A DNA stretch of 11,590 nucleotides from Anaerolineales bacterium UBA3940 (GTDB lineage: Bacteria; Chloroflexota; Anaerolineae; Aggregatilineales; UBA3940): contig DGDY01000181.1 of NCBI GenBank assembly GCA_002385675.1, positions 1 to 11,590 of the forward strand, read 5' to 3'. The translations under genes and the position numbers were made by a program. Below, in pieces: positions 1 through 6,779 of the stretch (within the stretch, counting starts at the first letter, position 1; every line of letters begins with the position of its first letter). Below the pieces are notes generated by a model. It worked only from the letters and a program-made list of their open reading frames with translations. It had not been told where the DNA came from and did no database searches.

Positions 1-1169
1 AGCGGCAGCGGGAAGAGCAGCAGGTCAAACAGCTCGGTATCGACCGTGGCGAAGAAGACCGACCAGTCGCCAATGAGCAGTGCGAGCATCATACCCAACA
101 TCACCAGCCGGTGCACCGCTTCGAGCCGCTGGAGGACCAGCAGCAGTGCGAAGAGGAAGACGACGTACTGGTATATGCTCGCGTGCGGCGACAGGAGCTG
201 TGTCATGACGAGGGTGAAGGCGAGCGCCCAGCCGAGCCGCCGCTCGTCGCCATCTCGCAGCAGCCGCCACCACTCAACGAGCAGCCAGCCGACGAGCAGC
301 ACGCGCAGCACCCACGCCGCGCCGGGGCCGAGCGGGATGAAGTCTTCCAGCAGGATGTTAAGGAGCGGAGGCAACACCGGCGTGTAGGAGGCATACGAGA
401 ACACCTGGCCGAACCACTCGGAGAGCCACGTCGGCAGCATCAGGAACGATACCCCGAACAGCGCCAGCATCGACAGCGCCGCCGAGACGATGAAGTGCCA
501 GCGACGGGCCTTCAACGCCCACAGCACAAGCAGCGGGATGATCAGGAACTGCATCTGCGGCTTGATGGTGGAATAGGCGAGGCACACCCCGGCGAGCACG
601 TCGCGCCGTGCGGAAGGCTCCCCGTGAAACAGTAACCAGATCGCCAGCATGGTTAAAAAGAAGGTGACCACGCTGAACTGGCCGAGGACGAGGGAGTGCG
701 TCACCGGGAACAGCACGAAGGTCCACAGCCCGAGCAGAATGATCACCTGGAGCCGGGGCCGCCAGTTGAGAAAGTCGAGGGTCAGCAGGAGCGACGCGAT
801 CAGCAGCACCTGCAACGTGACCTGCCACGCTGCCTGCGCCCAGCTAAACGCCGGCAGCAGCGTGTACGGCGCGATGATCAGCATCGTGTACATCGGGTAG
901 AAGAAGGCGTGCTGGGGCTCCAGCTTCACGTGGTCGTCGCCGTAAATGCCCCGGTGGACGATCTGGGTTGCCTCATCGGAGTAGGGGTTCAGCCCCTCGG
1001 TGAGATACAACCGGGTCGGTTCATAGCGGGCATAAAAATCCATGGCGATCGCGTCGACCGGGCCGGTCACGATGAACTCATGGAAGGCCCATGTGTACGC
1101 GCCGAGCAGCACGACGCCGAGGACGGCGAGCAGGGCCATGCGCTTCCAGGCAGGTAGGGTTGTCGTCAA
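1..1169 (-). CDS. GT87/DUF2029-like polytopic glycosyltransferase, C-terminus beyond window
   Basis: I translated the minus strand from 1169 to the left edge and found an open frame of about 389 codons with no stop, so the C-terminus is missing. The protein starts MTTTLPAWKRMALLAVLGVV and contains many hydrophobic helices. The first helix is at about residues 11-28. It is followed by an outside loop with MDFYARYEPTRLYL and GLNPYSDEAT. A D-F-Y motif and an N-P-Y motif after helix 1 are typical of the GT-C fold GT87 (DUF2029) family, which uses polyprenyl-phosphate sugars outside the membrane. Asp44 is the likely catalytic residue. The start is TTG, chosen because AGGAG lies seven bases upstream; the first internal ATG (residue 11) has no such site. 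A TAGAAT box at 1209-1204 could be a -10, but no good -35 is visible. The donor and acceptor sugars cannot be told. A different GT-C family is possible. Confidence 0.8.
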   Translation of the reverse strand, partial: MTTTLPAWKRMALLAVLGVVLLGAYTWAFHEFIVTGPVDAIAMDFYARYEPTRLYLTEGLNPYSDEATQIVHRGIYGDDHVKLEPQHAFFYPMYTMLIIAPYTLLPAFSWAQAAWQVTLQVLLIASLLLTLDFLNWRPRLQVIILLGLWTFVLFPVTHSLVLGQFSVVTFFLTMLAIWLLFHGEPSARRDVLAGVCLAYSTIKPQMQFLIIPLLVLWALKARRWHFIVSAALSMLALFGVSFLMLPTWLSEWFGQVFSYASYTPVLPPLLNILLEDFIPLGPGAAWVLRVLLVGWLLVEWWRLLRDGDERRLGWALAFTLVMTQLLSPHASIYQYVVFLFALLLVLQRLEAVHRLVMLGMMLALLIGDWSVFFATVDTELFDLLLFPLP

Positions 1170-1266
1170 AGGCGTTCTCCTACGGTGGTGGGTCACGCCG
1201 ATTATTCTATGAGCTAAGCCTGTCGATGGTGAGTAGGGAATGTTGGTAACGTCGGGGGGGTCGGGG

Positions 1267-1281
1267 TGGGGTTTTACCCCA
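1267..1281. repeat. Small perfect hairpin in the leader region of the GT87-like gene
   Basis: Arms TGGGGT and ACCCCA pair perfectly around a three-base TTT loop. It lies about 100 bases upstream of the TTG start at 1169 in a G-rich stretch. No U-tract follows on either strand, so a terminator is unlikely. It could be a binding site or chance. No function is claimed. Confidence 0.3.
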
Positions 1282-1329
1282 TTCCGTTCGCCGGGGTTCG
1301 GGCCTATCTTATGACCGTACGCATCGCAT

Positions 1330-1385
1330 AGACAAATCGGGCAACCAACCTCAGCCTCGCCTCGGTTGCCCGATTTGTCTTTTTC
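1330..1385. terminator. Long hairpin terminator, probably bidirectional
   Basis: Two perfect 17-base arms (1330-1346 and 1364-1380) enclose a 17-base loop. The outer arm is AGACAAATC and the inner arm is GC-rich GGGCAACC. On the plus strand a TTTTT run follows. On the minus strand the GC core is followed by GATTTGTC. It lies 32 bases past the stop of the adenosyltransferase gene at 1418, so its natural job is to end the minus-strand LLM/adenosyltransferase transcript. It shares the ACAAATC/GATTTGT arms with the hairpins near 9160 and 11071. Confidence 0.8.
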
Positions 1386-1417
1386 AGCGTGATGCCGGTT
1401 GCTGTGCCAACCTGCCC

Positions 1418-1990
1418 CTAGCGGCTGTCATCCTCGCGCGCCAGCCGAACCGCGCTCTGCCCCCCGACCGCGTCCTCGTAGCGCGAGAGCACGAACAGCA
1501 GCGACGACAGCCGGTTCAGGTAGGCCAGCAGGTGCGGGTTCTCGATGTAGCCCTCGTCGTACAGGCGCACGACGGTGCGCTCCGCGCGGCGGACGACCGT
1601 GCGGGCAACGTCGAGGGCGGCCCCGGCGGTGCTGTCTCCACTGACGGTGAACTCGCGCGGCAGGTCGATGCGCGCGCCGAAGGCGTCGGTCTGCTGCTCC
1701 AACCACTCGATCCGCGCCGCGTCGATCGTGCGGAAGCGGTGCGCGGCGTCCTTCTCGGCGGCGAGTTCGGCCATCAGGTGGTACAGGTCGCGCTGCGCCT
1801 GGAGCACGACCGCCGCCGCCTCCGGGTCGAGCATTGCGGCGCGGGCCACGCCGAGCGCCGCCTGTGCCTCGTCCACATCGCCGCAGGCGGCAGGGCGCGG
1901 GTGGTACTTCTTGACGCGCCCCTTGCCGAGCAGCCCGGTCGTGCCGTCGTCACCCTTCGCCGTGTAGAATTTCACGTCGTCGCTCATCAT
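1418..1990 (-). CDS. PduO-type cob(I)alamin adenosyltransferase
   Basis: A protein of about 190 residues that should transfer the 5'-deoxyadenosyl group of ATP to cob(I)alamin to make coenzyme B12, in the cytoplasm. The N-terminal ATP-binding motif is YTAKGDDGTTGLLG, followed by GRVKKYHPR and GDVDEAQAALG. The central helix carries the family's VARTVVRRAERTVVRL, preceded by FTVSGDSTAGAALD. The C-terminal motif LAYLNRLSSLLFVLSRYED is also typical. Length matches the family. The start codon overlaps the stop of the upstream LLM gene (TAATG), and a second ATG follows at once, so either Met could be used; AAGGTG just upstream serves both. No cobalamin riboswitch is visible. The first residues of the family's GTVDEL motif are altered (CGDVDEA), which is tolerated in other members. 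The unrelated CobA/BtuR and EutT types are ruled out by these motifs. Confidence 0.92.
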   Translation of the reverse strand: MMSDDVKFYTAKGDDGTTGLLGKGRVKKYHPRPAACGDVDEAQAALGVARAAMLDPEAAAVVLQAQRDLYHLMAELAAEKDAAHRFRTIDAARIEWLEQQTDAFGARIDLPREFTVSGDSTAGAALDVARTVVRRAERTVVRLYDEGYIENPHLLAYLNRLSSLLFVLSRYEDAVGGQSAVRLAREDDSR

Positions 1991-2931
1991 TACACCTTGC
2001 CGATCACGGCATCTGCCAGCGCTTCGAGGCTGTCGAGGTCGTCCAGATACAGGTACTGGATCATGATGCGCTCAGCGCCCGCGCTCACGTACTCAGCGAT
2101 CTGATCGACGATCCGGCTGGCTGTGCCCCACAGCACGCCCCGTTCGAGCAGTTTACTCTCGTCGCGGCTGCCGAGCCGCTCCCGGTACTGCCGCTCATCC
2201 CTGCCGAAGATCAGCCCGACCATCGCCGTGCGCCGCACGTCCGACGGCTGGCGGCCCCGCGCTTCGAGCATTTCGTCAAGCTGCCGGTTGCGCTCGGCGA
2301 ACGTCTGCGGGGAGGCGAACACGGCGTTCCAGATGTCAGCGTACTCGGCGACGAGCGGCAGGGTGAGCTTCGGGCCGTTGCCGCCGATCAGGATGGGCGG
2401 GCCGCCGGGCCGCTGCGGGCGCGGCAGCAGGATGGCATCCTCAAGGTAGTAGTACGCCTCGCCCCGCTCGACCGCCTCGCGGCTCTGGTAGCTCACGTGC
2501 TCATCGCTGCGTAGCAGCCGTGTGATGACCTCCAGCCCATCGCGGAAGCGGTCGAAGCGCTCCTTCACGCCCAGCAGCGGGAAGCCGTAGTTCTGGTGCT
2601 CGCGCTCGTTCCAGCCCGCGCCGACGCCCAGCCACAGCCGCCCGCCGGAGAGGTCGTCCACTGCTGCACCCGTGCGTGCGGTGTGAACCGGGTGGCGGAA
2701 CGACATGGGCGTGACGAGCGGGCCGAACTCGATGCGCTGGGTGTGTGTCGCCAGCCAGGTCAGCGAGGGCCACAGCGGCAGCGAGTCCACGTCGGGCGGC
2801 CTGGCGTTGACGAAGTGGTCCGAGCGGTGCAGCGAGGCGAAGCCCAGGTCCTCGACGGCGCGGGCGAGGCGCTGGAAGTTGCTCCAGTTCAGGCCATCCT
2901 GGCCTTCGAGCATGATGCTGATATCCGTCAC
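1990..2931 (-). CDS. LLM-class F420-dependent oxidoreductase
   Basis: A 313-residue luciferase-like monooxygenase-fold enzyme that probably uses F420 rather than FMN (inference). Typical stretches in order are DLGFASLHRSDHF (residues 28-40), FGPLVTPMSFRHPV (69-82), DDLSGGRLWLGVGAGW (92-107), NYGFPLLGVKERFDRF (114-129) and PPILIGGNGPKLTL (178-191). This resembles the TIGR03560-like subgroup, but that cannot be confirmed by eye. The substrate is unknown. I chose the GTG start at 2931 because AAAGGA lies seven bases upstream and the protein then begins (V)TDISIMLEG, the normal first strand. An upstream ATG at 2973 would add 14 unlikely residues and lacks a site. The gene overlaps the next by one base (TAATG), so the two are probably translationally coupled. 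A possible -10 (TATACT) is at 3030-3025 on the minus strand. Confidence 0.88.
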   Translation of the reverse strand: MTDISIMLEGQDGLNWSNFQRLARAVEDLGFASLHRSDHFVNARPPDVDSLPLWPSLTWLATHTQRIEFGPLVTPMSFRHPVHTARTGAAVDDLSGGRLWLGVGAGWNEREHQNYGFPLLGVKERFDRFRDGLEVITRLLRSDEHVSYQSREAVERGEAYYYLEDAILLPRPQRPGGPPILIGGNGPKLTLPLVAEYADIWNAVFASPQTFAERNRQLDEMLEARGRQPSDVRRTAMVGLIFGRDERQYRERLGSRDESKLLERGVLWGTASRIVDQIAEYVSAGAERIMIQYLYLDDLDSLEALADAVIGKV

Positions 2932-2962
2932 GGTGCAGTCCTTTCGCTCACACAGGGGGACA

Positions 2963-2991
2963 TTGCCCGCCATTCGCGCGGCTGATAAACT
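2963..2991 (+). promoter_or_regulatory. Candidate promoter for the SanA-like gene
   Basis: TTGCCC (2963-2968) and TAAACT (2986-2991) are 17 bases apart, each four of six to the sigma-70 consensus. Transcription would start near 2998, giving a leader of about 44 bases. This lies in the 110-base divergent gap between the LLM and SanA-like genes. The match is moderate only. Confidence 0.3.
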
Positions 2992-3041
2992 CTCTCTGTT
3001 CGATGCAGGTCAGGTGACAAGTTGAGTATAGCAGGGGGCAG

Positions 3042-3713
3042 ATGGACTTTCAGCGCGCTGCACGAACCCTGATCAAGATCATCCTCATCGTGATTCTGCT
3101 CGCGGCGATCTTCCCGTTTGCCGCGCGGGCTGCTGTGACGCTGTGGGCCATGCGGCACACCTACAGCGCCGACGAAGCGCCGGAGCGCCGCGTGGCGCTG
3201 GTGCTCGGCGCGCGCGTTTACCGCAGCGGGCGGCTCAGCGCCATGCTCGCCGACCGCGTCTCCGCCGCCGCCGACCTGTACCACGCGGGCCGCGTGGACA
3301 TGCTGTTGATGTCCGGCGACAACAGCCGCCCCGATTACAACGAGCCGGACGCCATGCGCGAGTATGCGGTATCGCTGGGCGTGCCCCGTGAGGCCATCCA
3401 TGTGGATTACGGCGGGCGGCGCACCTATGATAGCTGCTACCGGGCGCGGCACATCTTCGGCGTGGAGGATGCCGTCGTGGTGACGCAGGAGTTCCACCTG
3501 CCGCGCGCGGTGATGCTGTGCCGGGGGCTGGGGATCGACGCGGTGGGCGTCGGCGCGGACTACCAGCGCCCGCACGGCTACTCGCGCCGGTCGCTCACGT
3601 ACAGCCGCATCCGCGAGATCCCGGCTACGGCCATGGCGGTGATCGACCTCGTGCGGCGGCACGAGCCGCCCGTGATGGGCGAGCCGATCCCCATTGGGCG
3701 GGGGGTGGAGTAG
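3042..3713 (+). CDS. SanA/ElyC/YdcF-family (DUF218) membrane-anchored envelope protein
   Basis: A 223-residue protein with one N-terminal membrane helix (about residues 10-35) and a DUF218 domain (about 50-205). Conserved motifs are [33 protein letters not shown] and [12 protein letters not shown], followed by GIDAVGV. In E. coli, SanA affects envelope permeability to vancomycin at high temperature; the biochemical role is not established, and proposals for the wider family involve lipid carriers. The domain should face outside the cytoplasm. Length is close to E. coli SanA. The start has an AGGGGG only three to four bases upstream, shorter than ideal. The gene is alone, divergent from the LLM gene. 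An imperfect inverted repeat follows directly after the TAG stop. The family call is firm; the cellular role is inferred from family only. Confidence 0.9.
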   Translation: MDFQRAARTLIKIILIVILLAAIFPFAARAAVTLWAMRHTYSADEAPERRVALVLGARVYRSGRLSAMLADRVSAAADLYHAGRVDMLLMSGDNSRPDYNEPDAMREYAVSLGVPREAIHVDYGGRRTYDSCYRARHIFGVEDAVVVTQEFHLPRAVMLCRGLGIDAVGVGADYQRPHGYSRRSLTYSRIREIPATAMAVIDLVRRHEPPVMGEPIPIGRGVE

Positions 3714-3751
3714 GGTAAGGCCTATAGACCCCAGCGAAGCGCGGCCTAACC
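3714..3751. repeat. Inverted repeat directly after the SanA-like stop codon
   Basis: Arms GGTAAGGCC (3714-3722) and GGCCTAACC (3743-3751) pair in eight of nine positions around a 20-base loop that holds a further small GCG/CGC pairing. There is no U-tract, so a classical intrinsic terminator is not supported; it may still help end or stabilise the message. Confidence 0.35.
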
Positions 3752-3846
3752 AGTACGCCGCATGACGACACTGTGATGATGGTGATACAGGAATAAGTCC
3801 GACAGCCTCGCCTTCTTTGATCTTCCCTACTGAACGGCCAGTGTGG

Positions 3847-3896
3847 GAACCCCCACCCAACCGAGCAGCCGCAGGCTGCGGGTCAGGAGGGGGTTC
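3847..3896. repeat. Nested hairpin between convergent SanA-like and P-loop genes
   Basis: Outer arms GAACCCCC (3847-3854) and GGGGGTTC (3889-3896) are perfect. Inside lie ACCC/GGGT and then a strong GCAGCC-GCA-GGCTGC stem-loop. All three layers are nested in order, which makes a long stem with small bulges. It sits between two convergent genes. No U-run follows on either strand, so it is either a non-canonical terminator or another structured element. Confidence 0.5.
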
Positions 3897-3937
3897 GGCG
3901 TAAAAAGCCCTGCACAGGTGTCAGATCTAAATCCTGC

Positions 3938-4663
3938 TTACTCCCCCCGGTACAGCGCCCACAGCGCGCCAAGCCGCGCCTCCAGCCGCTCGCCGAGCGC
4001 CTCGCCGCCCGCTGTCGTCACGTCGTCGTGGTTCTCAAACACGACATACGGAACCTCGATCCCGCGCACGGATAGATGCGTCGGGCTGCCCGCGCTGAAC
4101 TGCTCCCAGTCGATCTCTTTGTAGAGCCGCTCCAGCTTGGCGTCGGGCAGGCCATGCTCCAGGATGCTGTCGGCGCGCTCCGGGTTGAAGCGACGCCGGT
4201 TCTTGCGCAGCGACTCCTCGTAGCTGACGTCGATGTAGAGCACCGCCGCCCGCCGCAGAATGTCCTCGCTGAGATGCTCGAAGGCCTCGGTATAGCCGCC
4301 GTGCTCCGACCCGCGTGAGAACTCGATGATCACCGTGCGCTCATCGTGATAGCCGGGATGGTCGCGCATCAGCTTGGCGTACTCCAGGCTGATGCGCTCG
4401 ATCAGCAGGTGCCACAGCACCCGGTCCTTGAAGTAGCCTTCGGCGTCGGTGTGCAGGCGGGGGTAGCCGAGCCGTTCGAGGATGTCGTCCTCCTCGAACC
4501 ACGTCCACAGCATCGGGAAGTCGTCGATCTCGACGAACGGGCCGATGTGGAAGCGCCGCACGCGCTCGTCGTCGGGCACCTGCTTGAGGTAGTGAATAAT
4601 CTCGCTCTTGCCCGCCGCAGGCCGGGCGATCAGGATCAGGATGTCAAAGTGGGTGTCTGGCAT
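3938..4663 (-). CDS. Unrecognised P-loop NTPase/kinase-like protein
   Basis: A 241-residue protein that I do not recognise as a named family. A P-loop follows a hydrophobic first strand: ILILIARPAAGKSEII, with Gly18, Lys19 and Ser20 in place and Ala13 where the first Gly of GxxxxGKS usually stands. VEIDDFP (44-50) may be the second acidic strand. VIIEFSRGSEHGGY (111-124) could be a Walker B-like strand and substrate loop. VLYIDVSYEESLRKNRRRF (141-159) has the look of a small-molecule kinase lid with several arginines. This suggests a nucleoside- or metabolite-kinase-like fold in the cytoplasm, but no substrate can be given. AAAGGAG six bases upstream fixes the start. It lies 52 bases after the M28 peptidase gene on the same strand, so the two may share a transcript. 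There are no membrane segments. Confidence 0.75.
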   Translation of the reverse strand: MPDTHFDILILIARPAAGKSEIIHYLKQVPDDERVRRFHIGPFVEIDDFPMLWTWFEEDDILERLGYPRLHTDAEGYFKDRVLWHLLIERISLEYAKLMRDHPGYHDERTVIIEFSRGSEHGGYTEAFEHLSEDILRRAAVLYIDVSYEESLRKNRRRFNPERADSILEHGLPDAKLERLYKEIDWEQFSAGSPTHLSVRGIEVPYVVFENHDDVTTAGGEALGERLEARLGALWALYRGE

Positions 4664-4715
4664 GGGTGTCTCCTTTCGTCTCGGTGCGGCAGTGTGTGCC
4701 GGGCGGCGCGGCGCC

Positions 4716-6059
4716 CTACTCGCCGGCGATCAGCTCCGGCCCGAACAGGCCGACCAGCCCGTCCTGGCTGATGGACGCCACACTCGCCGCGTTGAACAGG
4801 CCCGGCTCAAGTACACTCAGGTCAAACTCGGCGCTGTCTGTGACGGCAAGCTGCTCATAGGTCAGGCTGTCCCAGTGGCGCAGCGCCACAACGTAGCCCG
4901 CCGCCCCCTTGACCGGCTCCCACACCAGGCGGGTGTCGTCTACGTCCAGGCTGGCAGGCGGGGGCGGCGCTCCGGCAATGCTTGCCACGCTGGCGAGCGC
5001 CAGCCGGGTCGCGTCCCGCAGATAGGACGGCGAGATGTGCTCAGGCAGGTCATCGGCGCTGTGCTGGCGCGTCACGTCCTCCACCGCCTCGATGAAACGC
5101 ACGGCAGGGTAGCCCGCGTCGCTGAAGGGCACGTGATCCGAGTAGCGGCCTGGCCGGTCGATGGTGGGTTGCACGCTGGCGACGAACTCCGGCAGGTACA
5201 GCCGCCCGGCCACGTCCACCGTGCGGGCGAGCACGCGCGAGGGTGACGCCTCCGGCGGGGCGGAGAACACGCGGATAGACCCCTCGCCCTCCGGCCCGGT
5301 GGCGTTGCCGATCATATCCAGCACGAGCACGGCGCGCACGTCGGTTTCGAGCGTCTGCGTGAGCTGGGCGTAATAGCGGCTGCCCTGCGCGCCGACCTCC
5401 TCGGCGGCGAAGGCCACGAGCTTCACCGTCATGGGGCGCTCTCCGGCGGCAAGCCCCCGTGTGATCTCCAGCAGGGCAGCGACGCCGCTCGCGTTGTCGT
5501 TCGCGCCGGGCGCGCGGATCTCCCCGTCGAGCCAGTCGCCGTTGCGCGAGTCGTAATGCGCGCCGACGATCACAACGCCCGCGTCGGGGTCGGTCCCCGG
5601 CAGCGTCCCGACGACGTTAACCTGCGGCACGCGGAGGTCCTCGACGACGGCGGCAAAGGGCACATACTCGACCTCGGCAGCGCCCGCCGCCTGCATCGCC
5701 CCGGCGATGTACTGGGCGGCCCGGTCGGCGGTTGCGCTGTTGAAGTGGCGGCTGTGGATGGCGGCGAGCGCCTCGACGTGCTGCATCAGCCGCTCGGCGG
5801 AAACGTCGTCAAGCAGCGCGCTGAGATGCGGCGCAGGGGCGGGCGGCATGAGTATCACCGGCGTGGGCGAGGCGGTCGGCGTGGGCGCGGGCACTGCCGC
5901 CGTCGGCGTGGCGTGCTGAGGCCTCTCCACTAGGGGCGGGCTGCCGGTCGGGGTAGGCGGCGGGACGGCAGCCTGGGGCCTCGCGGCGGGCAGATTGCAG
6001 GCGAGCGCTGCTGCCGCCAGCGCCAGCAGTCCAACCCACATCTTCAGCTTATCTCGCAT
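4716..6059 (-). CDS. Secreted M28-family zinc aminopeptidase, probable lipoprotein, with C-terminal FnIII-like domain
   Basis: A 447-residue exported metallopeptidase. The N-terminus MRDKLKMWVGLLALAAAALAC is a signal peptide ending at Cys21. The lipobox (ALAC) is imperfect, so lipidation is likely but not certain. A Pro/Thr-rich linker spans about 28-78. The M28 domain follows with its two-zinc site: AHYDS (His168), GANDNASG (Asp188), FAAEE (Glu220 as base, Glu221 as ligand), DMIG (Asp248) and SDHVPF (His309). All ligands are present, so the enzyme should be active, releasing N-terminal residues from peptides outside the membrane. Residues about 370-447 (TRLVWEPVKGAAGYVV onward) look like one fibronectin type III-like beta domain. 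I chose the ATG at 6059 because GGAGG lies about five bases upstream and the signal peptide then begins at residue 1. The open frame extends to 6128, but that extension would spoil the signal peptide. The peptide substrate is unknown. Confidence 0.9.
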   Translation of the reverse strand: MRDKLKMWVGLLALAAAALACNLPAARPQAAVPPPTPTGSPPLVERPQHATPTAAVPAPTPTASPTPVILMPPAPAPHLSALLDDVSAERLMQHVEALAAIHSRHFNSATADRAAQYIAGAMQAAGAAEVEYVPFAAVVEDLRVPQVNVVGTLPGTDPDAGVVIVGAHYDSRNGDWLDGEIRAPGANDNASGVAALLEITRGLAAGERPMTVKLVAFAAEEVGAQGSRYYAQLTQTLETDVRAVLVLDMIGNATGPEGEGSIRVFSAPPEASPSRVLARTVDVAGRLYLPEFVASVQPTIDRPGRYSDHVPFSDAGYPAVRFIEAVEDVTRQHSADDLPEHISPSYLRDATRLALASVASIAGAPPPPASLDVDDTRLVWEPVKGAAGYVVALRHWDSLTYEQLAVTDSAEFDLSVLEPGLFNAASVASISQDGLVGLFGPELIAGE

Positions 6060-6130
6060 CCACGCCTCCAGCAGGTGCATGCCCGGCACAAACAGCGCTA
6101 TCTTGCCGCGTCCGGGCCGGGTTTGCAACC

Positions 6131-6157
6131 TTGAGGGGCCGCCGCCCGCTATATAAT
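6131..6157 (+). promoter_or_regulatory. Probable sigma-70-type promoter for the 6188 gene
   Basis: A perfect TATAAT at 6152-6157 is preceded by TTGAGG (6131-6136) with a 15-base spacer, slightly short. The start point would be near 6164, leaving a leader of about 24 bases that contains GGAGG. The position fits the gene at 6188 very well; the -35 assignment is less sure than the -10. Confidence 0.6.
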
Positions 6158-6187
6158 GGGTGAAGGCACCTGCATGGAGGCATCATC

Positions 6188-6715
6188 ATGAACATGCAAA
6201 CCGGGCCCGCCCCCGGCCAATCGATTGAGCGCTGGCTGCTGCTGACCGGCCTGTTGGAGATCGCCAACGTCGGTATATTTGCGATGCTGTGGCTGACGCT
6301 GAACCGCATCATCCCCGGCGCGAGCGACGTGCTGTCGCTGGCCGGGCTGTTCACGACGGGCCTGCTCCTGTTCGTGGGTGGGCTGTACTGGCTGCTCAAG
6401 CGGGCGCGGTTCTTCGAGCGCATGGCTCCACGCCCCCGGCTGCGGCTGCTGCAGGCCGTGTATGCCCTCACCGGGCTGAGCCTGCTGGTATACCCCGCGC
6501 TGCTTGCGATCCGGCTGCTGGCCGGGCTGCCCGTCGAGCGGGGTGATGCGCTGCTCGGCGCGGGCCTCTGGCTGTTCGGCGTGGGGGAGTTTGTGCATTA
6601 CTTCATCGTGAAGATTAACATGCGGCCCGACGAGCGCCGCCGCGGGCGGCCCGTGCCCGCACGCCTGCGCCGCGAGCTTGAGCGTGCCATCCGGCAGGTG
6701 CGGCAGGTGGGGTAG
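6188..6715 (+). CDS. Unrecognised four-helix membrane protein
   Basis: A 175-residue protein with four clear hydrophobic segments: about 17-38, 47-69, 87-110 and 122-142. They end in a short YFIVKINMR, followed by a basic tail (RRRGRPVPARLRRELERAIR) that should lie in the cytoplasm. I do not recognise the family. There are no catalytic motifs and no conserved Cys or His cluster. A good GGAGG lies seven bases before the ATG, and the TATAAT promoter is just upstream. The amidase gene begins 64 bases after the stop but appears to have its own start signal. It is divergent from the M28 gene. Confidence 0.75.
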   Translation: MNMQTGPAPGQSIERWLLLTGLLEIANVGIFAMLWLTLNRIIPGASDVLSLAGLFTTGLLLFVGGLYWLLKRARFFERMAPRPRLRLLQAVYALTGLSLLVYPALLAIRLLAGLPVERGDALLGAGLWLFGVGEFVHYFIVKINMRPDERRRGRPVPARLRRELERAIRQVRQVG

Positions 6716-6743
6716 GTTTGGCAGCACCGCAATAACGTCCGCA

Positions 6744-6773
6744 ATAGCGCGAGAATGTTGCTTGCGCTATCAT
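6744..6773 (+). promoter_or_regulatory. Candidate leaderless promoter with overlapping dyad, amidase gene
   Basis: TATCAT at 6768-6773 is a good -10. Counting from it puts +1 on or next to the A of the ATG at 6780, so the message would be leaderless. This agrees with the absence of any Shine-Dalgarno sequence. A perfect dyad, ATAGCGC (6744-6750) and GCGCTAT (6764-6770) with a 13-base spacer, overlaps the -10 and could be an operator. No good -35 hexamer is present at the usual distance (TAGCGC lies there). Confidence 0.45.
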
Positions 6774-6779
6774 AGCCGC

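Noticed and set aside
1170..1417. Possible cobalamin riboswitch or small RNA near the adenosyltransferase gene
   Set aside because: This stretch is downstream of that gene, and apart from the two hairpins listed I see no B12-box-like sequence.
2932..2973. Upstream ATG start for the LLM gene
   Set aside because: No ribosome binding site precedes it, while GTG at 2931 has AAAGGA at the right distance and gives the normal family N-terminus.
2928..3860. Minus-strand open frame of 310 codons
   Set aside because: It lies opposite the SanA-like gene, has Arg/His/Ala-rich composition and no recognisable domain; it is an antisense shadow in GC-rich DNA.
6060..6128. N-terminal extension of the M28 gene by 23 codons
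   Set aside because: It would bury the signal peptide, and a GGAGG site precedes the ATG at 6059.
6097..6128. Possible minus-strand promoter for the M28 gene (TTGCAA with a GATAGC or AAGATA box)
   Set aside because: The spacing and -10 match are too weak to list.
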